64,000 bases of DNA from Atopsyche davidsoni (GCA_022113835.1 JAILWY010000019.1:7278001-7342000); one strand, 5' to 3'. Shown: positions 8,895 through 20,099, counted from the first letter of the stretch. Notes: a model not told the origin generated them from the letters alone. A program made the numbers and translations.

Positions 8895-11800
8895 TCAAAT
8901 TTTGATTTTTGCCTTTTGTATTTCGAGAAATGTCTCTTTGAGCAATTCAATGTTTGCAGCACTTTCCTCTGCCTCAACCTCGACGTCCTTCAACTGCATT
9001 AGAATTAAGCCATTGTCTCCAGAGACGCAAGCCATTATTTCGAATCTGCAATAAAAGTATAATTCATATTTCTCCTTTGATTGTTTTCCGGAGGAGCATT
9101 AGCGTACCAAGGAGAGGGGGGCACATGTTTTAGGGCGGAATATTATTTTGATCTTAATCAACACTGACATCATATTAAGTGATGCTCGAAAAGCAGGAGC
9201 AGAAAGATATTTCTAAGTCAATTTCACCAGGGAACTAAAAACAAATAAACTTACTTATTTGCCAATTGCTCGTTAAAAATAAGACTCAGTTTCTTAAACT
9301 AATAAATTTGTCAAATAAATGTATCTTCACCCTTTATACTAGCATTTTCGTTGTTAAAAATTAATAGATTTTTACGAAAACGTCATTGTCAGTATAAATG
9401 TGCACAGACGTATTTCATTAGGAAATGAAGGAAGACAATGTGCTGCGCGGCGGTTGCTAAGGGACGCGCTGTGAGGAACATTTATCACAAACTTGCCGGT
9501 TATGTTGGTGCTCTTGTTTGTGGCTATTTATCGAGGTCACGTTGGCAGCTCTGCCTCTGCCTTTGCCACTTCCGTCCCGCAAAAAGCGATTCCGGCAGAC
9601 GAGCGCTCTGGCCCGACTTAATTTTATTTTGGTCGATAGACAATAAATAATATGGTTCCCGAGGGTTAATGAAACAGGTGTCTAATGAAAATGAACTTTA
9701 TTACATAATATCTCTACATTTACAACTCAATCTTTGAAGAACACTTTTCACTACTTTCCAACTAATGCTACACAGGCGACTGGTTTTATTGTCGTATAGC
9801 GAGATCATTAACAATTACGTTGTTTGGTACATATCATACATACATTAATGAAAATAAACAAAAATAACATGAAAAAGATACAGTTTGCGAAATATTTTCA
9901 CGTAGAGAATAATTATATTACGTGTAAATGGGGTAAATAAAAGGTGTCTAATGAAAATGAACTTTATTACATAATATCTCTACATTTACAACTCAATCTT
10001 TGAAGAACACTTTTCACTACTTTCCAACTAATTCTACACAGGCGACTGGTTTTATTGTCGTATAGCGAGATCATTAACAATTACGTTGTTTGGTACATAC
10101 CATACATACATTAATGAAAATAAACAAAAATAACATGAAAAAGATACAGTTTGCGAAATATTTTCACGTAGAGAATAATTATATTACGTGTAAATGGGGT
10201 AAATAAAAGGTGTCTAATGAAAATGAACTTTATTACATAATATCTCTACATTTACAACTCAATCTTTGAAGAACACTTTTCACTACTTTCCAACTAATTC
10301 TACACAGGCGACTGGTTTTATTGTCGTATAGCGAGATCATTAACAATTACGTTGTTTGGTGCATATCATACATACATTAATGAAAATAAACTTAAATAAC
10401 ATGGAAAAGATACAGTTTGTGAAATATTTTCACGTAGAGTATAATTTTATTACGTTTCAATGTGACTATAGACAAATAAGTCACATAAGATGAAACTAAA
10501 ATGTAAATGTGATGCCAGCCCTTTCCTTTTAGGGTCTTCCGCAGGTCGGACATTTTGTGGAATCCCTCATCCAAGTCTGGCTGCAGTATACACAGTTTAT
10601 GTTCCCGCAGTATGTGGCCGCTGTGTAAGCTCTCATGAAAATGTCAAAAAAACAGATTGAACACCATAACGAATGGCTCTGCGGGGTCTCAGTAGGGCCC
10701 GGAGGGTCAGCAGGGCCCGGCGGGTCAGCAGGGCCCGACGGGCCAGCAAGGCCCGGGGGCTCAGCAGGGCCCGGGGGCTCAGCAGGGCCCGAGGGGTCAG
10801 CAGGGCGCGGGGGCGCAGCAGGGTCCGAGGGGTCAGCAGGGCGCGGGGGCTCAGCAGGGCCCGAGGGGTCAGCAGGGCGCGGGGGCTCAGCAGGGCCCGA
10901 GGGGTCAGCAGGGCGCGGGGGCGCAGCAGGCTGCGACGCTGGTGGGTTTGCAGGAGTCGTCCCCGAAGGACCAGCCGAGGTCAGATCAGTGGTCTCCATG
11001 ACGGGTGGTGAAGGAACGATCCAGGGTCTGTGGTACTCTTCAGTCAAATCTATTATATTCAAATGATTATATTCATTTGTATTTTGGCGCTTCCGAGGCT
11101 CTGCGTCCAGGAAAGGATTGGCACGCTTGTTCGTTTCTTGGTTTGTAGAACTTTGTACTACGCAGTTGAATGTTTCTTCTTCGATAGAATTAAAAAATTC
11201 TTGGTTGCTAGTCCCGGGAATTTTTAAATATCTTGAGGTGCTATCCGGTTCCGAATTATTGCTGGTGCCTGAAACTGGAATATATCTAGACGGCATCGGG
11301 TTTTCCTCATCACTATTTGAACTCATTTTTATTTGTCGAATCAACACGCGTATATCAACCGTTTTCTACACGAAAAAGCAATGGGCGGGAAATGTAATGT
11401 TGCCAGTATTAAAATTCACTATCACAAACTAAATGATTTATTTTTTTATTTTTTAGGGCTAAAAAGTTAATATTTTATGTTTATAAATCCGGTGTTATAT
11501 CACCGGAAATCGCTCCGTTGGCAATGTCCTACTGACGAGCCGAGTGTTCGCACATTCCAGAAGCAGCTAGCTCCAGCAAAAAGAATTTCGCCTCACATGT
11601 GCCATCCGACCGAAGCCACCGAGTAGATAGAGTAGTACCGCCAGTGGAGACTTACTAGTGGCAATATGGACAGAAAATGATCTCTAAATATAACAGTGTC
11701 TATTGCTACATGAGAAAACAAATTGATGAGAGTTATACCAAAAGCATTAAATTATGTGAATATAAGACCCCTTTTAGAAGCTTTTTATTGTACAAATGCG

Positions 11801-13812
11801 GACATACGACCCTTTAACATGAAAATTTGCTTGATATCAAATATGACATAATGTTTCTTTCAATGTATTTACACAAAACTAATCTATGGCCTTAAATAAA
11901 AAGAACCGCTTAACTGAATACAATTTTTGTATTTATTTTTGACGGATGATATTGTATTATTGAATAATTCATTCCTTTATTTGTATATTTATCATTAAAA
12001 TGCATCTTCTTAATATGAAGAATGGCAATAATTGATAAAGCATAACTCGCAGGTTTTATTTATAATAAAATAAGGATTGATGTTTTTTTTACGTTTACAA
12101 GTTCATTCAAGTATATAAAAATACTTAGTTCAAGACCGTTTTTACGATATATAGCACGACCTCAACCGGGATCTATATTGGGATGTATTGGCAAGCCGGG
12201 ATGTGGGTCCTGCAGGATATTTATATTCAAGTTCTCAATAAGCAGGTTCCCGCATTGTGACCATTGAGATCTCCATTGATCTCAATTATACAATCATCCA
12301 TATTTGATCTGACCGAATGCTCTTGTTTTTTTTATTTAATATTTGGGTGTATATATATAATATATGGGTGCACAGATAGGGAAAGCAGTTCAATAAAATT
12401 TGAAATTATTGTGTAAATTATATTTTATTATCTCATACATACTAAATAATGTTTTACCTAATACAGATCTTATGTTTTACCTCATACATATTCATAAAAT
12501 CCAAAATTTTACAAACATCGTCCACAGGACTATAAGTACTTATATTCTTGGAGTTTATCATCCCATATACAAAATATGTGTCCGCAATACGTGGCCGCGG
12601 TGTCAAGAACATTGAGCATCTTGCCAAACGACTTTTCAGGGTTTCAGCTGGATACGGCGTCACCGCAGGCTGCGACGCTGGTGGGTTTGCAGGAGCCGTC
12701 CTCGAAGGACCGATCGATGATCACGATATAACGAGGTCTATTATATCCTTGCACAAATGTGGTCATATGACCCTTTAACTTGGAAATGTGCTTGAACCGA
12801 ATAGGAAGTCTAACGATTGTTGTCAATCCTTCTGAAAGATGGGAAAGCTTCTAGCTCATGCTCCATGAACCCATGAGTGCCTTCCTTGATCAAAGGCTAC
12901 TTTACAGCAGGATAGAATGTGCCGAGCAGTACTCGAACTGAGAATGCAAACGTACCAATGAAATAAGACAACTTACTTACCAAATAGAATAGGTGATACC
13001 GTCAAATCAAATTTCACATTTAATATGTTCTCTTTGTGTTATAAATTTCTTAGTCATTTTGTAATATCTTCTTCAGAAACTATATTATTTCATAAAAATA
13101 TTTTGGAAACATTGGACTACCTATAAGCAGTGCATTATTCTCATCAATTTCATCAATTTCATCGATTTTCATCTCTTTGTGTTCATACATTTCTTAGAGT
13201 CATTTTGTGATATCTTTTTCAGAAACATTATTATTTCATAAAAACCTGTGAGCGAGAATTTGTCACCAATAAATATTTTGGAAACATTGGACTACTTATA
13301 AGTAGTGCATTATTCTCATCAATTTGGAAAACATTGAGGATAAGGATGTGATAAATGAAGTAATAAAACCAACAGATAGATTGAGCTTGCTTTAATCGAA
13401 TCTTATCTAAGACACATATAATAGTAAATATTACATAATGCTGAAAGGTAGTCTTATTTCAAACAAATTGTATATCACTATATACTTCTAAAGAAAAAAA
13501 TGCTTTTGACTGCGGGCACAAATTAAAGACATAAAACATATAAAGACTCTCATTTAGCCACATTATGCAAATCGTCTTTGACTTGCAGCTTTCTGCTAAT
13601 GGCTAGTGCCATTTTTCAATTGAAATGGAATTCCATCGAGTACTCGCAGTCAAAATATTGAATACATTAATTTTTGGCATTGTATAACATGAATTCAGTT
13701 TGTAACAACCAACGAACAAATACAGGAGAAGAAAAGTTGCTAAACTTACCTTTCGATTTCCTCGTGTGAAATCTCTACCTTTATCGCGTATCTCACGCAG
13801 TTTCTCGGATAA
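8895..13812 (-). CDS. Candidate two-exon 3' part of an unknown gene
   Basis: Two minus-strand pieces have strong splice signals and join in frame: 13750-13812 (acceptor with CTAAC-like branch word and TTTCAG; donor AAAG|GTAAGT) and 8895-9045 (acceptor TTTTATTGCAG; stop TGA at 8895-8897). The joined reading gives KVEISHEEIERFEIMACVSG, then DNGLILMQLKDVEVEAEESA and ANIELLKETFLEIQKAKIKI with a stop. The last part looks like an acidic coiled coil. I do not recognise the family. The 4.7-kb intron would contain the RING gene at 10529-11326 on the same strand, which is a reason for caution. Confidence 0.4.
9430..9620. other. GC-rich island without a clear gene
   Basis: This stretch is much richer in G+C than its surroundings and is open on the plus strand (70 codons), but I see no start context, splice sites or family. 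It could be a promoter or an exon remnant. Confidence 0.25.
9677..10465. repeat. 266-bp tandem triplication in the RING gene 3' flank
   Basis: Units begin GGTGTCTAATGAAAATGAAC at 9677, 9943 and 10209; the spacing is 266 bp both times. Copies 1 and 2 are almost identical and copy 3 drifts after about 10390. On the minus strand each unit carries AATAAA (9697-9702, 9963-9968, 10229-10234), so the 3' end signal of the gene upstream on that strand appears to be triplicated. Confidence 0.9.
10529..11326 (-). CDS. Proline-rich RING-type protein (265 aa), intronless
   Basis: ATG at 11326 (MSSNSDEENPMPSRY) and stop TAA at 10529-10531; the longer frame to 11347 lacks an ATG start. Residues 1-110 are polar and acidic. 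About 120-210 is a tandem PADPSGPAEPPR-type repeat. The C-terminus is RING-like: CSIC, 15 residues, YCGNINCVYC, 11 residues, CPTC and a 3-residue tail. Seven of the eight expected zinc ligands are present, but the fourth, normally His in a CGHxxC motif, is Asn. RING proteins are usually E3 ubiquitin ligases; whether this one binds zinc normally is open. The poly(A) triplication at 9677 lies just downstream. A decayed paralogue at 12520-12730 supports that it is a real gene with copies. Confidence 0.65.
   Translation of the reverse strand: MSSNSDEENPMPSRYIPVSGTSNNSEPDSTSRYLKIPGTSNQEFFNSIEEETFNCVVQSSTNQETNKRANPFLDAEPRKRQNTNEYNHLNIIDLTEEYHRPWIVPSPPVMETTDLTSAGPSGTTPANPPASQPAAPPRPADPSGPAEPPRPADPSGPAEPPRPADPSDPAAPPRPADPSGPAEPPGPAEPPGLAGPSGPADPPGPADPPGPTETPQSHSLWCSICFFDIFMRAYTAATYCGNINCVYCSQTWMRDSTKCPTCGRP
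11745..12470 (+). repeat. Dispersed repeat family, copy 1
   Basis: Shares ordered blocks with 19190-19815 (ACACAAAACTAATCTATGGC, then GGATATTTATATTCA and ATTGAGATCT..GATCTCAATTATACAA) and with 22065-22175 (GAATGCTCTTGT, GGTGCACAGATAGGGAA, AAATTTGAAAT). It sits beside the RING pseudogene, so it may be flank duplicated with a gene copy. I cannot assign it to a transposon class. Confidence 0.55.
12520..12730 (-). pseudogene. Decayed paralogue of the RING gene
   Basis: On the minus strand, 12600-12560 reads TAATYCGHIFCIWDDK, matching TAATYCGNINCVYCSQ in the gene at 10529-11326, then a stop. About 80 bp upstream on that strand, at 12665-12712, is a second match (plus strand GCAGGCTGCGACGCTGGTGG and on) to 10926-10970. 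The frames of the two parts do not agree and the sixth zinc ligand is lost, so it is a pseudogene. It keeps the His that the intact gene has lost. Confidence 0.65.
13029..13325. repeat. Tandem duplication, about 140-160 bp
   Basis: Two copies share TCTCTTTGTGTT, TTTCAGAAAC, TATTTTGGAAACATTGGACT and GTGCATTATTCTCATCAATT; the second copy has a roughly 30-bp insertion (ACCTGTGAGCGAGAATTTGT..). No coding content seen. Confidence 0.7.
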
Positions 13813-14150
13813 CTGAAATGTGATCGGTTTGTTAGTTAGTTAAAAGCTTACATTTAAATATAAATTTACACATAATATATATAGATATTCAGAATTTACT
13901 TGAAAATGGCTTCGCACAAATGAGAAGGAGGTCCTGACTCTAACGAGAACATGTAGGAAGTAAGGTGTCCCGGGACGTTCGAAACCAATACAGCTCTCAT
14001 ATGTTTCCGGTGCACCCACCAGTATTTAATGCCCCAGAATGGTGCGGCCATGCTCGTGTCTTATGCATCTTAAACTTGCATGCATTTTAAACTCCACCCA
14101 ATCTGCAAGGACGAGTATTATTTACACATTTTATCAGTTACACTCTGCAT

Positions 14151-14312
14151 ATGTCTATTTTTCGATTAACGTCAATCAGATGCATATTTATTACCCATTA
14201 CGGGTTTTTTAAAATTATATTATTACTTATATGATTAGGCACATTAGTTCATACATAGAAGATTATTTAAAGAAACTCTCAGAAAAATATCATCGTGATA
14301 ACGCCCCCCTTT
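14151..14312 (-). mobile_element. 3' part of a tRNA-derived SINE
   Basis: Matches the SINE at 57838-58230: the block ATTAACGTCAATCAGATGC, then ATTACCCATTACGGGTTT, a TATTATTACT linker and AAAGAAACTCTCAGAAAAAT. The tRNA-like head is missing here. A third relative is at about 47230-47446. Confidence 0.7.
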
Positions 14313-14632
14313 GCGCAAAATAACAGTTATAATTTTTTTTCCCAGGTAAAAAAAAATGTTGTTCGAGTTTTATTGATCATTTTCTCGTTTTTTTTGTGAA
14401 AAATCTACTGCACAAATCAAAAAAATTGAAATGCAAAAATTCACTCATTTTCCCTTGGACCCGCCACCGCCCCCTTGGAAAGCTCCAGCGCCCACTGTGG
14501 GGCGGTGCCGCCCCCGTTGGGAACCTATGGTATACAGTTTTTATCGTATATAAAAGCATTAATATTTTAGAATAGACAAATTGGTGATGATCGCGCGCAT
14601 TACATTTATACATTGTAATTCTGTTCACTTAC

Positions 14633-15054
14633 TACCGAGCAGAACGTCAGGCTCCGTTCTGGGTGTCCAGCACCCAAGGCAGTAGCATATTGGCGGTTCA
14701 TTAGTAAAAAGGCCTGAGTGGAGTCCCAGTCTGTCTCGGAGCGGTTCGGTGTCCAGTATGCGGTTGCAATTGGGGTTCGGAGTTCTCACGCCGGCAGAGT
14801 GGTGGCTGAAGAAGTCTCTCCATGTACTGTTGACCGGCTTTGAGGCAAATGCTATGTCAAACAAGGGTTCGCGGGGGTACACAAATGCCACTTCCCGATT
14901 AGACTCGTTTACATCTGTGTAGACCTTGCTAAGATATAATAGCATTTTAATCGGCGGGGCAGGTTTCTGTAGCTGCGGTGGCGTATTGTCGTCATCCTCT
15001 GCGGGAGGATCATGTCGGGTGGAAACGATCCGGTTGATGAAGTTATTTAACAAC
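14633..15054 (-). CDS. Candidate internal exon, unknown protein
   Basis: A 422-bp open stretch on the minus strand with acceptor ATTCAG|G at 15055 and a strong donor GGTA|GTAAGT at 14632. Composition is balanced and protein-like (VAFVYPREPLFDIAFASKPV is part; a Cys/Trp-rich end GCWTP). There is no ATG at its start, so it is internal if real. Its phase (1 base in, 1 base out) does not fit directly to the exon at 13750 or the exon at 19880, so at least one further exon would be needed. I do not recognise the family. Confidence 0.45.
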
Positions 15055-15166
15055 CTGAATGAGTGATATCGTTAATGTTTCAGCAAAATTGAGTTTTATA
15101 TTTGAAATAAAATGTATAATTACGGCTTCAGTATTTATGTGTGAAATAACGAGCTCCAATATTTGC

Positions 15167-15632
15167 AGAGCTGGCGTCACATGGACGGTAGAAGGATTAG
15201 TCCCGTCCATGTTGGAACGCAAGACAGCCTGGGACGCAGTCACGGACTTCTGCGAGAAGGTCCAGCGCAAGAAAGAAGAACTGGAGAGGGCTCGACAAGT
15301 GAGCCCCTCCCAACCGCCGTGACCAAGCCTCCGTCTTCATGACTCGCCCCCCTCTACAGGAAGCATGAAGACGGAAAATCCTTTGTATATTATGTGCAAT
15401 ATGCTGCCTCTTCCCCCTTTACAGGAACGCAGCATATGAAGAAGAAATGCCTGCGGGGATCCTCCCCGCAGGAAAAGATGCTTTCTTCCAGCTTTTATTT
15501 GTTTTTATGTATATATTTTTTTATTTTTGAAGGCTGTATGACGAAGAAAAAAAGAGACGCCCCCGTAGCCTAGAGAAATTATTATGTGAACCTAGGTACG
15601 GGGAAAAAAAAAATATATATATATATATATAT
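15167..15632 (+). mobile_element. 5'-truncated LINE, 3' end with three hairpins
   Basis: Plus-strand reading AGVTWTVEGLVPSMLERKTA, continuing WDAVTDFCEKVQRKKEELER to a TGA at 15320-15322. This resembles the extreme C-terminus of R1-clade-like LINE ORF2 (W..V..FCE.V...KE pattern). The 3' UTR has three perfect hairpins: 15331-15341 with 15364-15374, 15399-15407 with 15429-15437, and 15450-15459 with 15463-15472. It ends in an A-run passing into an (AT)n tract. Clade assignment is tentative. Confidence 0.6.
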
Positions 15633-15787
15633 CACGAATCCCATGTAATAACATGTTTATTCTCTGACTAATTCAGACGTCGTTTGTAATGATCTGAATA
15701 TCAACCCGTCGGATTGTGGAGATATTACTGCTTCACCTTAAAAAAAACACGTTAATTTATTGCACAAAGTACGAAACCATTTAAGTC

Positions 15788-16400
15788 ATGTCTCAAGTTG
15801 AAGAGAACCTGGCAGTCGGCGATGGAGTTGGGGTTGAATTTGGTGTCGAAGTTGGTGTTGACGTCGGTGTCGACGTCGGCGAAGGCGCAAGAGACTGCTG
15901 GTGGTCAGGTTCACAGAGCCGTCTTGCTCGGTACTCGGAAAACGGTCAATGCTCAGCAGCAAAGATAAACCGACAACTACGTTACAAGCTGACCACTGTG
16001 CCGGGAACGTCGGCAGTCGAGCGCAGGGAGTAGCCCTACGTCAAGATTTCCCGTTTCGCGAATTATCTCGACTCCATTAGAATCACACCAATCTTAGCAG
16101 AAGTGGGTAGAAAGAAACGACACACGACTTGCTTCTCGTGCGCCGCAGTGCCTCGGCGGAAAGGGTCAGCTAGGCTCAACGGGAGAGGAGCACCATTTTC
16201 TAATTTACACTTGCAAATTAGAAAATGAAGTACATATAAACTGGAATTATAAGCTAGTTGTTTGCGAAATATTAACACAAAAAAATCTCTTGTAAAAAAA
16301 ACCGAAGGGATCAACTCCCGGCGTATTCTGCAGTCCTCGCCCGCCGTCGGCATATCTCCGTGAGCTCCGTCTTCCCGGCATTCTGCCCAGCTCCATCTTT
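15788..16400. other. GC-rich stretches, possible exons of either strand
   Basis: 15788-16060 and 16290-16400 are GC-rich. The plus strand offers an 81-codon frame with a Val/Gly/Asp repeat (GVEVGVDVGVDVG); the minus strand of the same bases gives a TPTSTPTSTPNSTPTPSP stretch. Neither has convincing splice sites. Between them is a perfect 13-bp inverted repeat, CATTTTCTAATTT at 16194-16206 and its complement at 16215-16227. Confidence 0.3.
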
Positions 16401-17089
16401 ATGAATAAGAAGTTCAAATGTCTTAAAAATCAAGTTAGTAAACAGTTGTATTTACGCCGGTCGCAGACAATAATATGCATATATGCACAAGTGATGTGAA
16501 ATTGAAAATAAATCGTTGGACAAACGATCTTCAGCAATAATTTGGCACAAATAATATTTTAGAAATTTTATTTTCGATCTTTGACGTTTATTAGTATGTA
16601 TTTTTTCAAAATGCGATCAAGGCAACACCCGAGCTTTACTAACTGCTTTAGAGGTTATGTCGAAGTGTCAAACTTTCATTGGCATCGTTTTATGTGTATA
16701 TTGCTTATTTTTGTAAGATTAAACCATTTTATAAATAAATACTGTTCATCAAAGTAGAGCTTTTCAAAATGTAAAGCACAAAGCCGCTGGCATGTCAGAA
16801 AATGGTGATAAAAGTTATAACAAACGAAACTTTGCTGTCAGAAGTGGAATCAGGTTTTTATTGTTTTTCTAATCCCGGATTTAAAAACAAAGCTCATTTT
16901 TTAAATCGGGCTGATAAGAAAGTAGTCTTGTTCTCAAATAATTCACTCGCACATCACACAGAGAGACTGAAATATCATCCAAAGAGACTGCAGTTAAACG
17001 AGTACGTTTTATTTTGAGAATTGTATAAAGGTAACTTAAATCAAAAATATCATTATTCTACTGTAAAATGTGAGGCATATGCGATGACA

Positions 17090-17335
17090 CGTCGTTGTGT
17101 GCTTTTCGTGTAATAGAATAATGTATATTTTAAGTTTGTTTTGAAAATTTCACTCACACACAGAATGAAACCATGCCACGAATCGGGAATATGACATACT
17201 CGTATTTATTATTTTGCATAACTTTAGAAGATGCTATTCACATATCAGCACTGTTTCAAATATGACATAATGTTTTTTCTCTCAATATATTTTCACTAAA
17301 CTAATATGGCTTTGAATAATCTCTCCATCATCCAC
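17090..17335 (+). repeat. Dispersed repeat family, copy 2
   Basis: Shares GATGACAC-TCGTTGTGT, AATGAAACCATGCCA and CAAATATGACATAATG blocks, in order, with 20500-20740, and its right half with 19190-19330. It lies just before the CsRn1-like element. Confidence 0.55.
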
Positions 17336-17555
17336 CTTTGAAAGTTATCAGCATTTCGGTACCAACAACTGTTATTCCTGAAATGAAATGAGCCATGAAA
17401 AATGAGGTGAAAATTTATGAACTTCATTATAAAATAACACTTAAATACTCGCAGGAGAAAGAAAGACACTCAGTGTGCAATGTAACACTGAGTGCCACGT
17501 CTCTGATAAAAGTCACGTTTGCATGAGTCAAGTCAACTTGACTCGTGGAATCTCT

Positions 17556-19060
17556 TGTAGCGGTCAGTGCAAAACGCACCGAGCTACAATATTCGACATG
17601 TTTGGACTTGTTCGGACAACCGCCCCGACCACAAGGTCGGACTTGTCCGAGCAGGTAGACTTTCTTTTACAACCCATACAACCCCAGTGCATCACGTGCC
17701 ACAGAGAGACTCCGGCACTCAACAGAACAACCGCGTATAATCCAAAGGCAAATGGTAAAATAGAACGTTTCTATAGAACATTAAAAGCAGCTCTAATGAC
17801 ACGCTGCAAAAATGTGTCATTTTGGACACAAGAGTTGCCATTGGTGTTACTCGGACTAAGGTCTGCAATGAAAGAAGGCACTGGGTACAGTCCCGCCCAG
17901 ATGACTTACGCTACGTCGCTAAAAATGCCCGGTGAGATGTTCAATAATGTTATCGCGGATTAACAGAGTTCACTAGGCAAATGATGTCATATTTTGACAA
18001 CCTGAGGCCCGTAACTAGAATTAGACTAGACAAAAGAAAGGTTTTCGTCCATAAGGAACTCAAGGATTGCTCACACATGTTTTTAAAACGTGAGGTCAAG
18101 TCGCCCCTAGTCGCTCCGTTTGATGGGCCTTTCAAAATATTAGAGAGAAACCCAAAGTTTTTTAAAATTCAAAAAAATAACAAAGAAATAAGTTTTAATA
18201 GACCGCATCAAACCGGTATTTTTTACCGAAAACATAAACGAACCAATTGTACAACCCCCGAGAACGCACAATCTTTGAAGACCACACGTTCCGGCAGAAT
18301 CTCCAAAATCCCTACACGATTCATTGACAGTACATACAAATCAGACTTAGCGGTCAGACATAATTCATAACTAAAAATCGAAATCTCGAATTTATTATTA
18401 TCATTTTCATTGGGAGCAAATTTATTGTTACAAAAACATCAAAAATCTAACGATAATAGAGTCGAGGACAGACTCGCTAGTGTTCAAGTGCTAACTGTGT
18501 TTTTATGTGTTACATTTTTGTTTGAAAAAAAAAAAAAAAACATTATTTTTATGAGTTGTTTTAATTAATTAAATATTTAAAATTGTTTCGGTGGTTCACA
18601 GACCACATTTTTGGTCTGCGACCACAAATTTTTTTTTTTGATTTTACATGTTTTTCTTGTCTAACATAATTTTTGTAAACGTGGTTACTCGTTTTGAGAT
18701 GCAACTCATATTTCACTTTAACCTTGCATTTAAACGGTTTCGTTGATTATTTTTCAACTTAGAGGAGGCCAATGTAGCGGTCAGTGCAAAACGCACCGAG
18801 CTACAATATTCGACATGTTCGGACTTGTTCGGACAACCGCCCCGACCACAAGGTCGGACTTGTCCGAGCAGGTAGACTTTCTTTTACAACCCATACAACC
18901 CCAGCGCATCACGCGCTACAGAGAGACCCCGGCACTCAACCAGTAACCACGCGTAATTTTGTCTTGTCAAATGTAAATAATAAACAACGAATACGCAAAC
19001 ATTTCGCCAGCCTTTTGATCAACATCCATCACACTATAACCAACTAAGCCTTCGGCGAAA
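17556..19060 (+). mobile_element. Internally deleted CsRn1-type Ty3/gypsy retrotransposon
   Basis: The 5' LTR fragment 17556-17730 starts TGTAGCGGTCAGTGC and matches the 3' LTR start at 18773 nearly base for base. It breaks off and runs straight into the integrase C-terminus (TAYNPKANGKIERFYRTLKA, then PLVLLGLRSAMKEGTGYSPA), a pattern characteristic of CsRn1-like elements. Two frames follow (to 17963 and 17981-18370); the second carries the post-integrase tail. A polypurine tract (AGAGGAGG) precedes the 3' LTR 18773-19060, which ends GGCGAAA. CTCT at 17552-17555 and 19061-19064 is a perfect 4-bp target duplication. Gag, protease, RT, RNase H and the integrase core are gone. Confidence 0.85.
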
Positions 19061-19189
19061 CTCTCAACCTAGGAAAAGGTCATTTGTGACTTGGTCATAA
19101 GGTGACTTGAAAGGATCAAGGCGGTCCACATGCAGACCCCTCATTCAGATTGTATGAACCGTGATGTTACCCACATAAAATAAAAGTAA

Positions 19190-19815
19190 GAACATTTATA
19201 TTTATTATTTTGCATAACTTCAAAAGACGCTATTCACAAATCAACACTGTTTTAAATATTTTAAGTATTTTCTTAATATATTTACACAAAACTAATCTAT
19301 GGCCTTAAATAATGATGTCTCCCAGATAAAATATAAAAAAGAAATTCTCAAAAGACATTACATTAGGATCTAAAGTTGATACATTCATAGGATGAGCCGC
19401 CAAACTTAATTTTTGTATTTATGTTTTTTGTCAGAATTTCAGGTATTATTGAATACTTAATACCTTTATTTGTAACTTACAAAAATAAGGTTGTACGGTG
19501 TTGACTGACAGTAAGAAACACAAATTTGAAACAACTATATTTTTATTAAAAAAGTTAAAACATCAAAGCCAGAAGAAAAAAACGTTTCTAGAATAAAATT
19601 AAGATTGATGTTTTTTTAACGTATACAAGTATATTCGAGTATAAAAGTATCTAGACTTCTTTTTACGGTGTGTAGCACGACCACGACTGGGATCTGGAAA
19701 TAAAAAGCACAACTAAGTATTGGTAAGCAGGAGTGTGGGTCCTTTAGGATATTTATATTCATGTTCTTGCATTGTGATCATTGAGATCTACATAGATCTC
19801 AATTATACAACTATG
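19190..19815 (+). repeat. Dispersed repeat family, copy 3
   Basis: Contains TTATTATTTTGCATAACTT, ACACAAAACTAATCTATGGC, GTGTGGGTCCT-AGGATATT and ATTGAGATCTACATAGATCT blocks, in the same order as 11745-12300. The CsRn1-like element lies between copies 2 and 3, so these two may be one copy split by its insertion. Confidence 0.55.
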
Positions 19816-19879
19816 TACTAACATATATAAATATGTCTATTTTTTACATAAACCAAGGGCCATGAATGGTTCGACTCAC

Positions 19880-20099
19880 CCGTGGTAGTCGGTATCTCGA
19901 AGCTGTAGTCCCGTAGCTCCATTTGAACAATTTCATCATCAAGCTTCTCTGGTATTTCTTCATTCATCTTCACATACAAGAAACACGCTACCGCCATAAG
20001 AACCACTACATACATAGTGAAAGCGGGGCGCCCAGTTCTGTTCCCGTTGACCTGGAGCCAGGGTTGCTTCATGGTCCAGACCTCGGAGTAATGATGCAT
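19880..20099 (-). CDS. First coding exon of a type II membrane protein
   Basis: ATG at 20099 on the minus strand (MHHYSEVWTMKQPWLQVNGN), a basic stretch, then one membrane segment at about residues 29-44 (FTMYVVVLMAVACFLYV) and a short acidic stem (EEIPEKLDDEIVQMELRD). The exon ends at a strong donor, ACGG|GTGAGT, in phase 1. A short cytoplasmic N-terminus with a signal anchor is typical of Golgi glycosyl- or sulfotransferases, but nothing catalytic is visible, so that is only a possibility. Later exons should lie toward lower coordinates; I could not connect any. Confidence 0.55.

Noticed and set aside
10635..11066. Gly/Pro-rich plus-strand frames of 143 and 112 codons
   Set aside because: They are the complement of the proline-rich repeat of the RING gene; the zinc-ligand cysteines occur only on the minus strand.
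15043..15270. 75-codon minus-strand frame
   Set aside because: Complement of the LINE C-terminus, which has the better family resemblance.
16802..17017. 71-codon plus-strand ATG frame of ordinary composition
   Set aside because: Looks somewhat protein-like but I found no family, promoter, splice partner or repeat relation; left out for lack of support.
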